Of a DNA stretch of 64,000 bases, positions 50,201-62,021 are shown piece after piece (positions within the stretch are counted from its first letter, which is position 1; each line of letters begins with the position of its first letter). The notes below the pieces were generated by a model that had not been told where the DNA came from, did not search any database, and worked only from the letters and a program-made list of their open reading frames with translations. Source of the DNA: Rotaria sp. Silwood1 (taxonomy: Eukaryota; Rotifera; Eurotatoria; Philodinida; Philodinidae); contig CAJNOP010000015.1 of assembly GCA_905250075.1 (NCBI GenBank), positions 2,719,340-2,783,339 of the forward strand, read 5' to 3'. Position numbers and translations under genes: made by a program.

Positions 50201-53200
50201 GATTGAATTGATTAAATTATTTGTAGAGTGATTTTTTAGCAGGTCAACACTACTACATGGGCGATGTATCTTCCATTTTCGATAAATAGTGTATAAATTA
50301 AAATGTATTTAATAGCTTCGTATAATTTCTGACAAAATTTCGAGCATCAGAGTTTGCAAATATCTGATAGTAAGAATCTTGTAAGGTTTACAATAGCATC
50401 TTATAGTCAGATAAATATGAACTCTTACAATAGAATATTCGCACAATCTTCTTAAGAGTTTTCTAATTTTTTAGAGTCAGTTTTATGTGAATCCTTCAAT
50501 CCTAGATTAATATAAACTAGAAAAGCTTGCCTTTCTACCTTAAGATGGTTTCTTATATTGTCATCCTGTTCGTTCTGGTTTTTAGTTACGGTTTCTATAT
50601 TTTCCTCTGCTTTAAATATAAAATTCATTAACAAAAAACGCATATGTGTGAAGTGATTTCAGAGAAAAGGCTAATTCAAAACGTCAATTTGCACATATGA
50701 ACGTGTTTTATTTTTATTATGTTTTATTCATGTAGAATTTGGAATAAGACTATTCATCATCATAAATTAGTAACACGAATTTGTCTAAATTACAAGTGAA
50801 AATAGATAGGTCACATGAATAAAATCATTTCTATTAGCGACACAATGAAGTATAAAAATCAACTATAAAATCACGATCTATCTGAAAAATAGTCAAAATT
50901 ATCGAACAACAACTGGCGATTCATTGCATTTCAACTCACGATTAATCGCCAATTTTTTCATCAGTTCTGAAGAAACACGAAGATGAGCGTGTCAGTTTTG
51001 TAAAAGTAAAGTATCAGGTGTATAGATTGGATTTAGTTTTTTTGCCTAACATTGATTAAAAATAAATTGAAGCCGTCACTGCTTTTGATGGTTATAATTG
51101 CATGAGGAAGAGTCGACCAATCTTTTAGTCTTCGAGTCTTCTACACGTTTGAAATTGCAATCAATTAGTTATCATCGTATCCGAGCTGTACTTTTAATTT
51201 TCTTTTTGTTACCATCGTGTATGAGTAGTAGTGAAGAATCTAATGTTGTTAGTTTACTTCAAATCTTACTTAACTTTGATTTTCAAGTCATTGACAACCA
51301 AGCACATGAAGAGGCATTTATAGAAGAATTGGTTTGCCAGATCAAGCAAAACATTAATAAACTTCAATAAATTGAAATCGGTTATTTATTTTCATATAGA
51401 TGAATGAGCTTATAATGATATGTGATTGTCGATATGCTTTTTAAGTAAAGGATGGTACAGAAAGCGATTATTGAATAGCATTAATTTTTTGTTAGTGCTG
51501 ATGCTTTTGTTCTTGATGTGTTTCTTCTTTATTCCGAGACACATTGGATGGATTCGTAGTGTACAGGTGGGTCAAATATGGGGACACGGGAAAGCCAAAA
51601 AATCTCCACTTGAAACTTACGTTTACTAGAATCTTTGTTTTCTTCTAACCTATTGGATAATGAAATACGTGAATTCTCTAAAATTACTTTACATAATTAG
51701 TTTAATTTGTGCAAAACTCATTCCATATAAAGGATAGAAATTTTCCGATCTTAATAAATTGATATCTGATATGTGTTGATCATTAACGTGTATCATAAAT
51801 TGTTATGATGTAAATAGTAGATCATAACTAAAACAATGTATACAACGATAATCAGGTTTATGAAACCATGTTGACAATAATTGTTTTAGTGAATCAATCG
51901 TTTTGTATGTCTTACAACCAGTTCAGGTGTTCTATCCGTATTATAATGACCATGTTCTGCAATAGGTAGTACGAAATTAATACTTCTTAAATAAATACTT
52001 TCATTTTGAGAAATTACTTTTGAATATGTTTGCTTTTGATAGAGAAGATTTATTGGGTATCAATTAACAAGAACAACAAGGTAAACGACATGGTATTGAT
52101 ACTTTTTATTTTTCGTATGTGAATGAATTAAGCAATATACTTAGGATACACCAAAACAAGTGGCAGTAACACTATACTACATTACAGAAGGACTCAAGGG
52201 AGTTTTATATGCATATATATGTATACTAATAGTCTAAGCAATGCTTGATAACGCTAAAATATTTCATCATTCTTTATTTACTATGATATTAAAGTTTCGA
52301 TCATAGCTGTTTAACTCCAATTTTGTTGCATTAAGAAAACTTTCATTTCTGCATTCAAGTCCGCACTGTCCTGTATTTAATTTCGGAAATCAGGCTTCAG
52401 CTTAATCCGAAAAACTTGAATAGATTCATTGCCTTATTAATGATGATCCTGATATCACAATTAAAGAATTTCAAGCGTATCCAACAAACAATGTCCAATC
52501 ATCATAAACTTGAAAAGATTATGGTACGCTAAGTATCGCAATGAGAACTCTAGGATGCACAATCAAAAAAGTATAACAGAGAAAACTGTAAGCTATATAG
52601 AATCGAGCTATTTTTCCCTTCATCTATCGTAGTTGGCTTTAAACATATTTTCGATAAATAATATAAATAAATATAAAATGATATAAATGACAGATGGATG
52701 TTTTAACTATTCAAAAACAAACAAGGGTCTGCTTGATTATAGAATATAATTTCTATTATCCTAAATTGAATCTATTTCATATGAATTATGTAATAAATAT
52801 CTTCAAAACTATTATTACGATTCGTTATGTGTCTAGAAATAATAGATATGTTTACAATAATTCAATGTGTTCACCAATACGAGTTTATTATCTTACACAA
52901 CTTCATTTGATTTATCTTCAATGTCATACTTTCATTTCAGTTGTAGATTTTATGACAAAAGTAATGATGTATTCATGGTCAAAAACTAAGGACAAAACTC
53001 TTATCAATGCTTTTTCAATGTGATCAATATGAAAACTGAAGACTATCGTAAAAGATATTTCTATTCATACATAAATTTGTAGAATGACATATAGAATTAA
53101 AACTGAAATAGTTCAACATCTTCATCTTTTGTTGTAAACTAATGGAATTTTTTAATAGATTAACTAAAAACTAAAATCAATTTTGCCTTTGATTCATTTA

Positions 53201-53622
53201 AAGAAAAAGAAGTATAACTCTTGATAATTCAAATAAACAAACATCACTTTTAATACTAGATTTTTCTTTTTGAAACTTTTTATAAAATAACATCGAATTT
53301 CATTTTCTTTATTTATATTTATTTGACTATTTCTTTTCTTTTTGCATTATCGACGTCACATACACATAGGCAAATCGAATGTATGTATAAGACGTCTGTT
53401 ACCATTTCTTTACTGTCATCTTATGTTTATTTAACATGTTCGTTTCTGTCATCTTTTATGTTCGTTTTTTTAATATATTGATTGAAATATCTTCTCAGTT
53501 TCTTCAATAATTCTTTTTCTTTTCTTCTTTTCTTTTTTATAGTCTTCTTTCTTATTTGATTTTGTATTCTGTCATTATATGTTTTGAAATTCATTTTAAT
53601 CAATACATAACCACAAACCGCT
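47300..53622. other. long AT-rich region with a possible relic at 51.1-51.6 kb
   Basis: Most of the 6.3 kb holds nothing recognisable. A 90-codon frame at 51098-51370 (HEEAFIEELVCQIKQNINKL at its end) and a hydrophobic 67-codon frame at 51426-51629 have some gene-like character but no splice partners. A loose ~40-nt direct similarity links 49485-49525 and 50009-50049. The last ~150 bp before 53623 are strongly pyrimidine-rich. Confidence 0.45.
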
Positions 53623-55167
53623 ATGAATGAAAAGGATAGTTTTTCAAATGTTCAACGACTTAATAGTACTATTATGGCTAAATATGAATGGACATCATCT
53701 CGAATAGGTATGCAAAAAAGTGGTGAAGAAGTACATGATCGTCGAATGAAAACGTATCGAAAAGCAAATGAATTTTTACAAGAACTTCTTCAAAAAAGAA
53801 GTGATGGTAGTTCACTTGATGATAATGGTACTCTTGATCGATATCATAAATTTCTTAAATATAAAACAAATTTTAATAATGATGATAGTATATTAGATGA
53901 ATTCGATCGACGATTACGTGCTTTAAATGGTAATAAACGACGAAATCAAACATCAAAAACTTATAAACCTAATGATAATGAATCGATTACAATTGGTTTA
54001 CAAACAACAAGTGAAATTGAAAATAATACAAACGAACTTATTCAACATTTCAATGCTCAAGAACGAGTAAGAACATTAATTAAAAATAAAAATTTTTTTT
54101 TACATTTTATCAAATAATATTCTAGTCAAACTCATCAACAATGACATCATCATTGAATACAATAAATCCTAGTATATTATCAAAATTATCTTTTGATGAA
54201 AGTCAAATAAATATTAGTTTAAATACTAATGAACATCAATCATTATCATCATCAACATCATTGGAACAATCACTAACATCATCATCATCATTAAATCATT
54301 CAATTATAAAAATTTTATATAAACCAATAGCTCAACGTGCTGATGGTAGTGAAATAAAAATTAGTTCAACTGAAAATTCATTACAATATACAACATCAAA
54401 TGTTTTACCTTTTAATCATTGTTATTTTCCACGTTCATTATTATCACGTGAACAAAATAATACAAATAAAATAACAAAAAGACAATTACCTTCTCATCCT
54501 ATAGAACAATATGATAAAAATCAACTATTTCATTTACTTGATCATTTAGATAATGAATGTTCTTCTGTTGATTTTACAACTATGCTTGATCAATTAACTT
54601 TATCATCTGTTCAAATACAAAACATTGATAATAATATATCATTGATCAATGATGATGATGAATATGATGATAAAGAAAATATTTTAATTAAAACAAATCT
54701 ATTCGATGAATCATCATCTTTATCTGATTATTATACAATATCAACTTTTAATATAGATGATCCAAGAAAATTGACTCTTTATACAATGACAACAGGTACA
54801 GTGCAATTAAAACCATCTTGTTTAATTCCATATTCAATTCTTAATGGTCGACGACCTTTATTACAATGTTCAATTGAAACAAATTTTAAACAAATTCGTT
54901 CTAAACGACAAAAACATATTTGTCAAGTAACAGCTATTGAATCATTGATAGATATGAAATATCTCAAAGAAAATGATATTATATTAAAAGTAAGATTTTT
55001 AAATATTTAAAAAAAAAGTTTTCTTATAAGAATTTTTATTCTAGATAAATAATCAATCTGTATACCATTTAAATATTGATGATATTAGAGATATTTTACA
55101 ACAACAATACAAAACATCAAATTATTGTTTATTAACAATAGCTCGACTTTGTCAACCATTGATTTAA
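53623..55167 (+). CDS. disordered protein with C-terminal PDZ domain (3 exons)
   Basis: Exons are 53623-54066, 54126-54989 and 55045-55167; joins are phase 0, giving 476 aa. Residues ~1-150 are charged and helical (QKSGEEVHDRRMKTYRKANE, then a long acidic/basic stretch), possibly coiled coil. Residues ~150-370 are Ser/Asn/Thr-rich with low complexity. The last ~100 residues resemble a PDZ domain: HICQVTAIESLIDMKYLKEN, then DIILKINNQSVYHLNIDDIR assembled across the last intron, and a closing strand LLTIARL. The DIIL.IN core is the standard GDxIL.VNG feature. PDZ domains bind the C-termini of partner proteins, so a scaffold role is likely; partners are unknown. The carboxylate-binding loop (normally GLGF) is not obvious. 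The ATG at 53623 is the first in frame and follows a long pyrimidine-rich tract. Confidence 0.72.
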
Positions 55168-56791
55168 TTTTTTTTTAATGAATAGAAATCATTTTATCAG
55201 ATTAGAATAACCATGTAACCAAAAAAACAAAAATCAAACGAATATTATAGTTTAGTGAAGATTATCTTATAAATAAATTATATCTCAAAGATAATATGAC
55301 TTCTAGATTTTCTTTTGAAAAACTCTATCATGAAGAATATTTATTTTTAAAAACTGTTAGTGCAATAAAGAAGAGATGATTCAACATTTTTTTTTATACT
55401 TGTCTAACCGATTATTAAATTAATATTATCTAGTATTAATTAACTTTTATTCAGTCGATTAGTTTCCTATTTTGTAAAACACAATCTAACAGAAGTGTTG
55501 AAGTGTAGTGATAGAAATTTGGAGCGGTTGGCTTTCCCGCAGCCGTGACTTACACGTCTGAAGCAACTGATCACAGACCACATACTTAATAACATCTTAG
55601 TAAAATATCAAACAATCTTTCTGTGATTAGCAAGGGCAACGACATCGTATCTCAAATTTTAATTCTGCCTGAATTGTGCCAATAGCTTTTCATGTTATAT
55701 TTCAAGAATTGATCATCTAATAGAGACTGATTCAAATTAAGATAAATGCACGAGAAGACAGTTCAAGACTTGATCTTTCATAAGCGATATAATTTTTTAT
55801 TTGGTACTTTATTTTTTTGCAAAAGTTTTTGATGATTTCTGTCATTATCTAATTGCAACATGTGCTATATTAAGAAAAAATTGGAAATGTGTGTCATTTT
55901 TTCTGTACTTATGCTTTTCTGAATTGCGCATCTCAGAATTCCTGAAAGAGTATATCAAGATGCAGAGCATGTGAAAGTACTTTTTGTGAAATAAGCTTTA
56001 TTACTATTATATAAAAAAGTGCATTCATAATTAGTGTCAGTATTTGAAATTTTTTTCGAGACATTGAATTTGCTATCCGTTTTCTTCGCTTAAAATTAAA
56101 AATAAGGTTCTGTCATCTCCTGCAGCTTGACATACTTTTTCAAAGAGAAAAAAATTAAATACATATAGAATGAACACAGAGTTGAAAAGCTTGGCATAGA
56201 TTATCTAAAATATCCTGAAAATTTTATGCAATTTGAACATATCCATCTGTCATAAGATCGATTTTTGAGGAATGGAGGATCTAAATTAAACGTGTATCAC
56301 AATTATTTGTATGGTATTCCATACGTCCAAGATGAACCTAGGATTGATCATCATTATATTAAAGGATCATTTTATTCAACATTTGAAAAATAAAGCAACA
56401 TGATGCAAATATTCATAAGAAATTTGGTATGCTTCTTATAATAGTAATGTATTTGAATTGAAAGAATTCTCTTGAGATTCGATTTTTAAAATGCATTGTC
56501 ATGACTTAAAAATAGACTGACAGATGGTATGGACATTCTTTTTATGTATCAGTTTATCTTTTATTTTATTTTTATGTACTGAGAAAAAATATCAAACCGA
56601 ATAAACAGATTACATGTTGGTGTTTTTTTTTCTTTCGGTGCTTTTTTCGATGATTCATCGTGTTGACTTCATCGGGTATTTTGCTTTGACGGCATATATT
56701 TTTCTGAATCACAGGAAGAAAAAGTTCTGGGAAAAAAACTAATGACCAATAAAGAATTTAAACTTGTGTTTTAACTTAAAACTTAAACAAA
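55168..56791. other. intergenic region with dispersed repeat
   Basis: It contains copy B of dispersed repeat family 2 (55618-55705). A less AT-rich patch at 55510-55560 may belong to the same element. The rest shows no gene. Confidence 0.5.
55618..55705. repeat. diverged dispersed repeat family 2, copy B
   Basis: It shares CTGTGATTAGCAA exactly, then related blocks in the same order (ATTTTAAT, ATTGTGCCAATAGCTTTT), with 10028-10110 on the same strand. The intergenic location here versus the intronic one there shows movement or duplication. Borders and class are unknown. Confidence 0.5.
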
Positions 56792-57574
56792 ATGGAAATT
56801 TTACAAATACTTCGCAATCATATCATTAATAATCAATTCTCGTTAATTCCTAATATTGCAATATTTTCAACAATATTGGATAATACTGAAAAACAACTGC
56901 TTACTGTTTTGAAATCTCAAAATAATGAATTACATGAAGATCAATATATAGCACGTTGTATTGATTTAGAAGGTATAAAATTTAATTTAAAATTTATTAG
57001 ATCGAAAATTTATTTTCTTATAGGTCTTGATGGTTGTGGTAAATCAACATTAGCAAATGAATTACATCATCAATTAAATATACGTAAACAAAACTCACGT
57101 TTATTATCTACACCACCTGATCAACTTCTTTCATTTCGATCTTATTTTGATGCACAATCAGAATCTATTCGTCGTGCATATTATAATTTAGGAAATTTAA
57201 TTATTTCTTTGGAATTAAAAAATCAATCAGATATAATAAATATTCTTGATCGATATTGGCCATCAACAATTGCTTATCAATTAGCAAAACTAAATGAAAA
57301 TGATCAAATAAAAATTTCATGGCCTAATTATCTCGTTCAACCAGCTTTAATTATTTATATTTATGTCGATGAAATAGAACGTTGTCGACGTATTACTCAA
57401 CGATCAATACCTATTACATTAGAAGAAAAACAATTAGCTGCACAAGAAGTATTTCGTCGTCGACTTGATTTTATCTATCGAAATCATATACCCAGTTCTC
57501 GTTTACATGTTATCGATGGTAATAGGCCGACAAGTATAATTGCAAATGATATTCTTAATTTATTTCAAGAATAA
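56792..57574 (+). CDS. CMPK2: UMP-CMP kinase 2-like nucleoside monophosphate kinase
   Basis: An intronless 260-aa frame. Enzymes of this branch transfer phosphate from ATP to UMP/CMP or their deoxy forms, feeding nucleotide pools (mitochondrial in vertebrates). The P-loop is GLDGCGKST at residues 78-86. Further family features are STPPDQLLSFRSYFD (the phosphate acceptor side), RRAYYNLGNLIISLEL, the DRYWPSTIAY motif at 153-162 shared with CMPK2 and thymidylate kinases, SWPNYLVQPALIIYI and the lid region RRITQRS. The WP...L.P segment favours CMPK2 over plain dTMP kinase. The first ~70 residues precede the kinase core; they are not clearly a mitochondrial targeting peptide. The start is the first ATG, in an AAAATGG context. 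Vertebrate CMPK2 has a longer N-terminal part (~449 aa), so this is a minimal form. Confidence 0.88.
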   Translation: MEILQILRNHIINNQFSLIPNIAIFSTILDNTEKQLLTVLKSQNNELHEDQYIARCIDLEGIKFNLKFIRSKIYFLIGLDGCGKSTLANELHHQLNIRKQNSRLLSTPPDQLLSFRSYFDAQSESIRRAYYNLGNLIISLELKNQSDIINILDRYWPSTIAYQLAKLNENDQIKISWPNYLVQPALIIYIYVDEIERCRRITQRSIPITLEEKQLAAQEVFRRRLDFIYRNHIPSSRLHVIDGNRPTSIIANDILNLFQE

Positions 57575-59042
57575 CGCGAAAAACAAATATTCCAAGGAAT
57601 ATTTTGTATAATTTTTCAATATTGAACATTCTTTAATATATGTTTCTTTTTTTTTGTTTGAAGATGACTTTAACAAAAAATCAAAATTGATTATAACGAA
57701 CAGAGACACTCATCTGTTATCGAATTTTGAATTTATGATCGAATCAAACAATACACTAGAAAATCTAGGAATAGATTTGCTTACAAAATTTTTTGTTCAA
57801 ATAATAGACGTATAAAAAGGTTTTATATTCACCGTGAGAGTCCAGATGGCGAGCGTCCCTCTCAGAGTCTGTTGTTCCTTTATGACGTGCTATGTATCGG
57901 CATTATCAAAAATAAATGTTTACCCTTCCAGGCTTATAAATCACCGTGACGGAAGAGAAAATTTAGATAAAGCACAGTCATATTAGTGATTATCATATCA
58001 TAACATCTGCTGTACTGAGAGAAATGAAATTAAGGAGTTTTTACTAAAATACTTAGCTTCCATATGAGTTGAATAATTTATATAGTTCAATAGACTGATG
58101 CATGACATAGTAGAAATTAGAGATGATTTCGATTAAAATATTGAGAATATTGTATTGACGATAATAAGATCACTTGCTGGCTTCATTATTTAATAAATCA
58201 GACAATTCATTCGCAAAAAAAGTTGTGATTTCTGATGATAAGACAAATAAGAAAACTATATGAATATACAGACATCAACATAGGTTCGTACAATTTAAAG
58301 TATCATAACATAAATGGTTTTGATAAATTAAAAGAAATTCTGTTTGTTGCTTTATAACGTGTATATTGGACAAGCAATTTGTATATAATGTAATAGTTAT
58401 ACGATAGATCGTAAGAATTGTACAATTCTTTATTTATTATATAAAAAACATTCAACTAAATCGACATTGACTTATATTGCATTGATAAGACCAAATGTCA
58501 AATTTTATCACTACTAAAATCAAATTATATTCATAAATATGATGATCTTGATATTAATTGAATCTGACATTTAGTTTGCTTCCATAGATATTTCAAGTCG
58601 AAAACCAAAATTTAAAATTTAAAATTAAACATAATCTTTTATACATTACAAAAAAATTCTAACTATTTATGATTAATTGAAAATTTTATTTCTTACGAAC
58701 ATATATATATATATGTGTGTGTATGTATATATAGACAACAATGACGAAGACAACTAAATCTAATAGAAGCTTAGATTTACTTTCACAAATGAAGAAAAGA
58801 AAACAATACAAAAACGTTTAATACTGGGTTTATGTTCTATAAATGACAATAACAAAAACAAATTCGACTTTTCAATAAAATATGTATGCAAAGAAAGTTT
58901 TGTTAATTACTGTTGTTAAATATAGTTCACAAAGTTTTCCGTTCATTCAATCTTTCCATCTTCCTAAAAGAATTATAGGTTTTGTTTTTTTTGTGATAAC
59001 ATTATTAATGATTTACATGTGAGAATTTATTTTTCTTCTATA
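57575..59042. other. intergenic region, no gene seen
   Basis: AT-rich, with a short TA/TG microsatellite at about 58698-58731. A less AT-rich patch lies at 57830-57960. No coding frame. Confidence 0.55.
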
Positions 59043-62021
59043 TTACTCAAGTTGTTTCATATCACTAGTATCCATATATGTAATAGCTTGTTGATTCGAT
59101 ATTGGCCACATACTTTGTATTAATGGTTCCATTTGAAGTATTTCATTAGATAAACTATTTATATATGATTCTGTCATAAAACAAACACGTTGTACAAAAA
59201 GTAAATCACGTATTAATTTGTTATAAAATTTTACAGCATGTAATTCCGATGGACAATGTGATAAAAGATATTTCCATAATAATTCTACATAAATATTTTG
59301 TGCTGAAAATATTGCTAATGTATCATCATAAATACGATCCATATCTGTGTCATTTGTATATCTATTAATACCACTTGATAAACTTTTAACAATAAGAAGA
59401 AGTTTTAGTAGCGTACGATCATTTGTATATGAATGTACTAATTTAATACATTCAATAAGATTAGATGATATAGTACCATTAAATAATATTGTTACGGAAT
59501 CAGTTAAATCTCGTGATATATCAGAAGAAAGTGTTGCTTCATTAATAGTTAGTGTTACACAAAAATGATTTCTTATTAAACGTATTTTATCGGACATTGA
59601 TAAATAATCAAATTCAGGTATAAGTTTAAAATATTTCACTAAGCCTTTTTGTCGTTCAGTATAATCATTAAGAAATGTATGTAAAGATGAACGTTTGGAA
59701 CTAGGAAAAGATGGACATCGTCCATTTTTTGTTGCTATACATGTTCGTTCATATGCACTACAAATATTTGTAAGAAGTGTTTGATCCGATGCAGATAATG
59801 CTTGTGGTTGACTTTGTGATAATAGTAATAAAGTTGATGGACGAATCTATAATTATACATAAGATAGATGTTATTTTTAACAGATAAATTTTCATGTCTT
59901 GATCTTGAAAGTACTATTGGACAACTAATTAGAGTTAGTTAGACAACAAAATTTTTTACCATTTTCGAGTATAGTTTAGGATATTTCTTGTAGAGTAAGA
60001 GTAAACAATTATCAGTATATTTTGTAGAAAAGTCTTAAATTGTGTTGGTACAAAGTAATATAGCAGTTTTGGTAAAATTCGTAATTTTTGTGGACTGGGA
60101 TCTGAAACTGAGAAGAAATTAAACTTCGGGACTAGATCCTGGCTTTTTTACAACAATATTTAGCATCCTGCGCGTATATCAACAAGTGAAGGATCAAGAT
60201 TTCAGCTGTTTATTGGCTGCTTTCTGACATCAAAAGTCAATGTACAGTTATTTTTGATATTCACTTTTCAATTTAGGAAACTACGGGCCCACGAAAATGT
60301 GAGCTCGGATCTGACAAAAAAGAAAAAAATTTGGGCTCAAACTCAAGCCGGACCTAGCTGAGTCTGGATCCTGATCTGGAAGGACCCGCAATTCTCTATT
60401 TGAAACAGGTTAAACTAAACGGTACAAAATGCGATATTATAATAAGCGAAATCTATGCGTTTCCACTGATGAGCTAGTTTCTATGAAAATCGGCATTGGC
60501 AAAAAAAATGTTTCTGAGTTATTAAAAAGGTACTTCGCATTTTGAGGTTGATAGATTTCAATCGAAATACGAAATTGACCTAAATCTTATTCTGTACGAA
60601 CACTATTTTGAATATTTTGAAATAATCTGATGATAGTTGTTTAATCTTACTCCAGAAAGAAATTCGGAACATCTATTCGCAAAGAACGAAAATGTTTGAT
60701 TCTAATCAGTTATCTTTTAGCGAGCGAAAAACAAGTAAATCTTTAGTGTCAGAACTTTTGCGTCAGCGGTTTATATATAAGCGACCTTAAACTTTGGACT
60801 ATGGAACGAGGAGATATGTAGGCCTGTATAAAATGACATCCTCTATCTACTAGTACATTCATTATCTGATTTCACCACATACCGTTGATCTGCCAATAGG
60901 TTGCGCTATCTTCATTGCACTGTACCATCACTGTAGCGAAGGCAGCATCACCTATCGACATATTAGAAGTACTTCGTAGAATTTGATAATGCACATACTA
61001 TTAGATAGGCAGAGGCTTTCTGTAGACAAAAATTATCAGAAACCTTATAGTCGCTTTTACCTGTGATATTATCATAATAACAAGGCTACTGAGAGAGTTC
61101 AAGAGAGGAATAAAGAATAATCATTTCAAAGAAAAGAAATACGCCCTTTGTAATGTTTTATGTATAGAGTTACAGATATCGGGGGACTAGTTTTAGCTTG
61201 AAGACCGTAACGACAATGGAAACAGATGTTTAAATAGGAATTAAAAGTTTTAGTTAAATTTTCTATAGTTTTTAGCGAGTCCTATTAAAAATCATGTCAA
61301 GTACAGCAAAATGCAAGAGAAATAGCCGAATAAAACAACACTCGTCAGCTATCTTCATCCAACCAAGAGTACTTAAGATTCTTTTTTTAGATTTAATGCA
61401 AATAAATCCTAAAATAATTTTCTCTAAGTCAAGTCTGGAGAAGATTTAACACGATCATGATCGCCACTACTCAAAAACAAGTTAATCAAGTTACGATTAG
61501 AAAAAAACGTAGTTTCATTGTGCCATATTCTATTCGATTCTATAAGTCTTAAAACTTATTCTATGAATATTATTTCAATCATAATAAATCTTGTCTTATT
61601 TGTATATTAATATCAATATTACCAAGGCTGAATTTTTTTTGGCTAAATATTGACTACGTTTTCGACGATTTTGTTCAATCAGTTGTTTTCTTGCTTCTCG
61701 TTCAGCTTCGGATCGAATTAATGATTTTTGCATTCCAACACGAAAACATTTTGCTAGACGACAACAATTACAAAAACGACGAGATTTATACGTTACTGGA
61801 CAATCACCATCATGTTGACAAATAAAATCACGTCTCTGTAGAAAAAAACGTTTTTTTTTTGACTATAATATATTTATTTGAAAAAACAATAAACTTACAC
61901 CAAGTTTAACAGCATTTCGACGGAAAAATGCTTTACATGGTGCACATGTTGGAACAGCAAAATTAATGCCAACTGCATCATCATCACATACTACACATTG
62001 ACCAAGTGATCGAGATGACAT
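59043..62021 (-). CDS. second nuclear receptor, 3 exons with 1.8-kb intron
   Basis: Exons in transcript order: 62021-61899, 61835-61623, 59846-59043; all joins are phase 0, giving 379 aa. Finger 1 is CVVC-x13-CAPC followed by KAFFRRN. Finger 2 is CQHDGDC-x9-CNCC followed by RLAKCFRVGM. Then comes a basic extension (EREARKQLIEQNRRKR) and a helical domain of ~260 residues taken as a divergent ligand-binding domain. The P-box reads CAPCKA, again not a classical one. RLAKCF-VGMQK-LIR is shared with the receptor at 36020-37717, so the two are probably lineage-specific paralogues, although the C-terminal halves are very different. It should be a nuclear transcription regulator; the ligand is unknown. 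Intron 2 (59847-61622) carries a dispersed repeat also found in the HSP70 gene. The start is the Met directly before SSRSLGQCVVC; no upstream exon was identified. Confidence 0.88.
61160..61445. repeat. diverged dispersed repeat, copy B (in nuclear receptor intron 2)
   Basis: It matches the repeat in HSP70 intron 2 at both ends and in the middle in the same plus-strand order, but lacks the expanded ~30-bp array. It lies antisense to its host gene. The mismatch level suggests an old insertion. Confidence 0.6.

Noticed and set aside
60060..60420. Possible mobile element in the nuclear receptor intron (less AT-rich, repeated GGATCT and GGGCTC words)
   Set aside because: I could not find paired ends or a target duplication, so it is not listed as an element.
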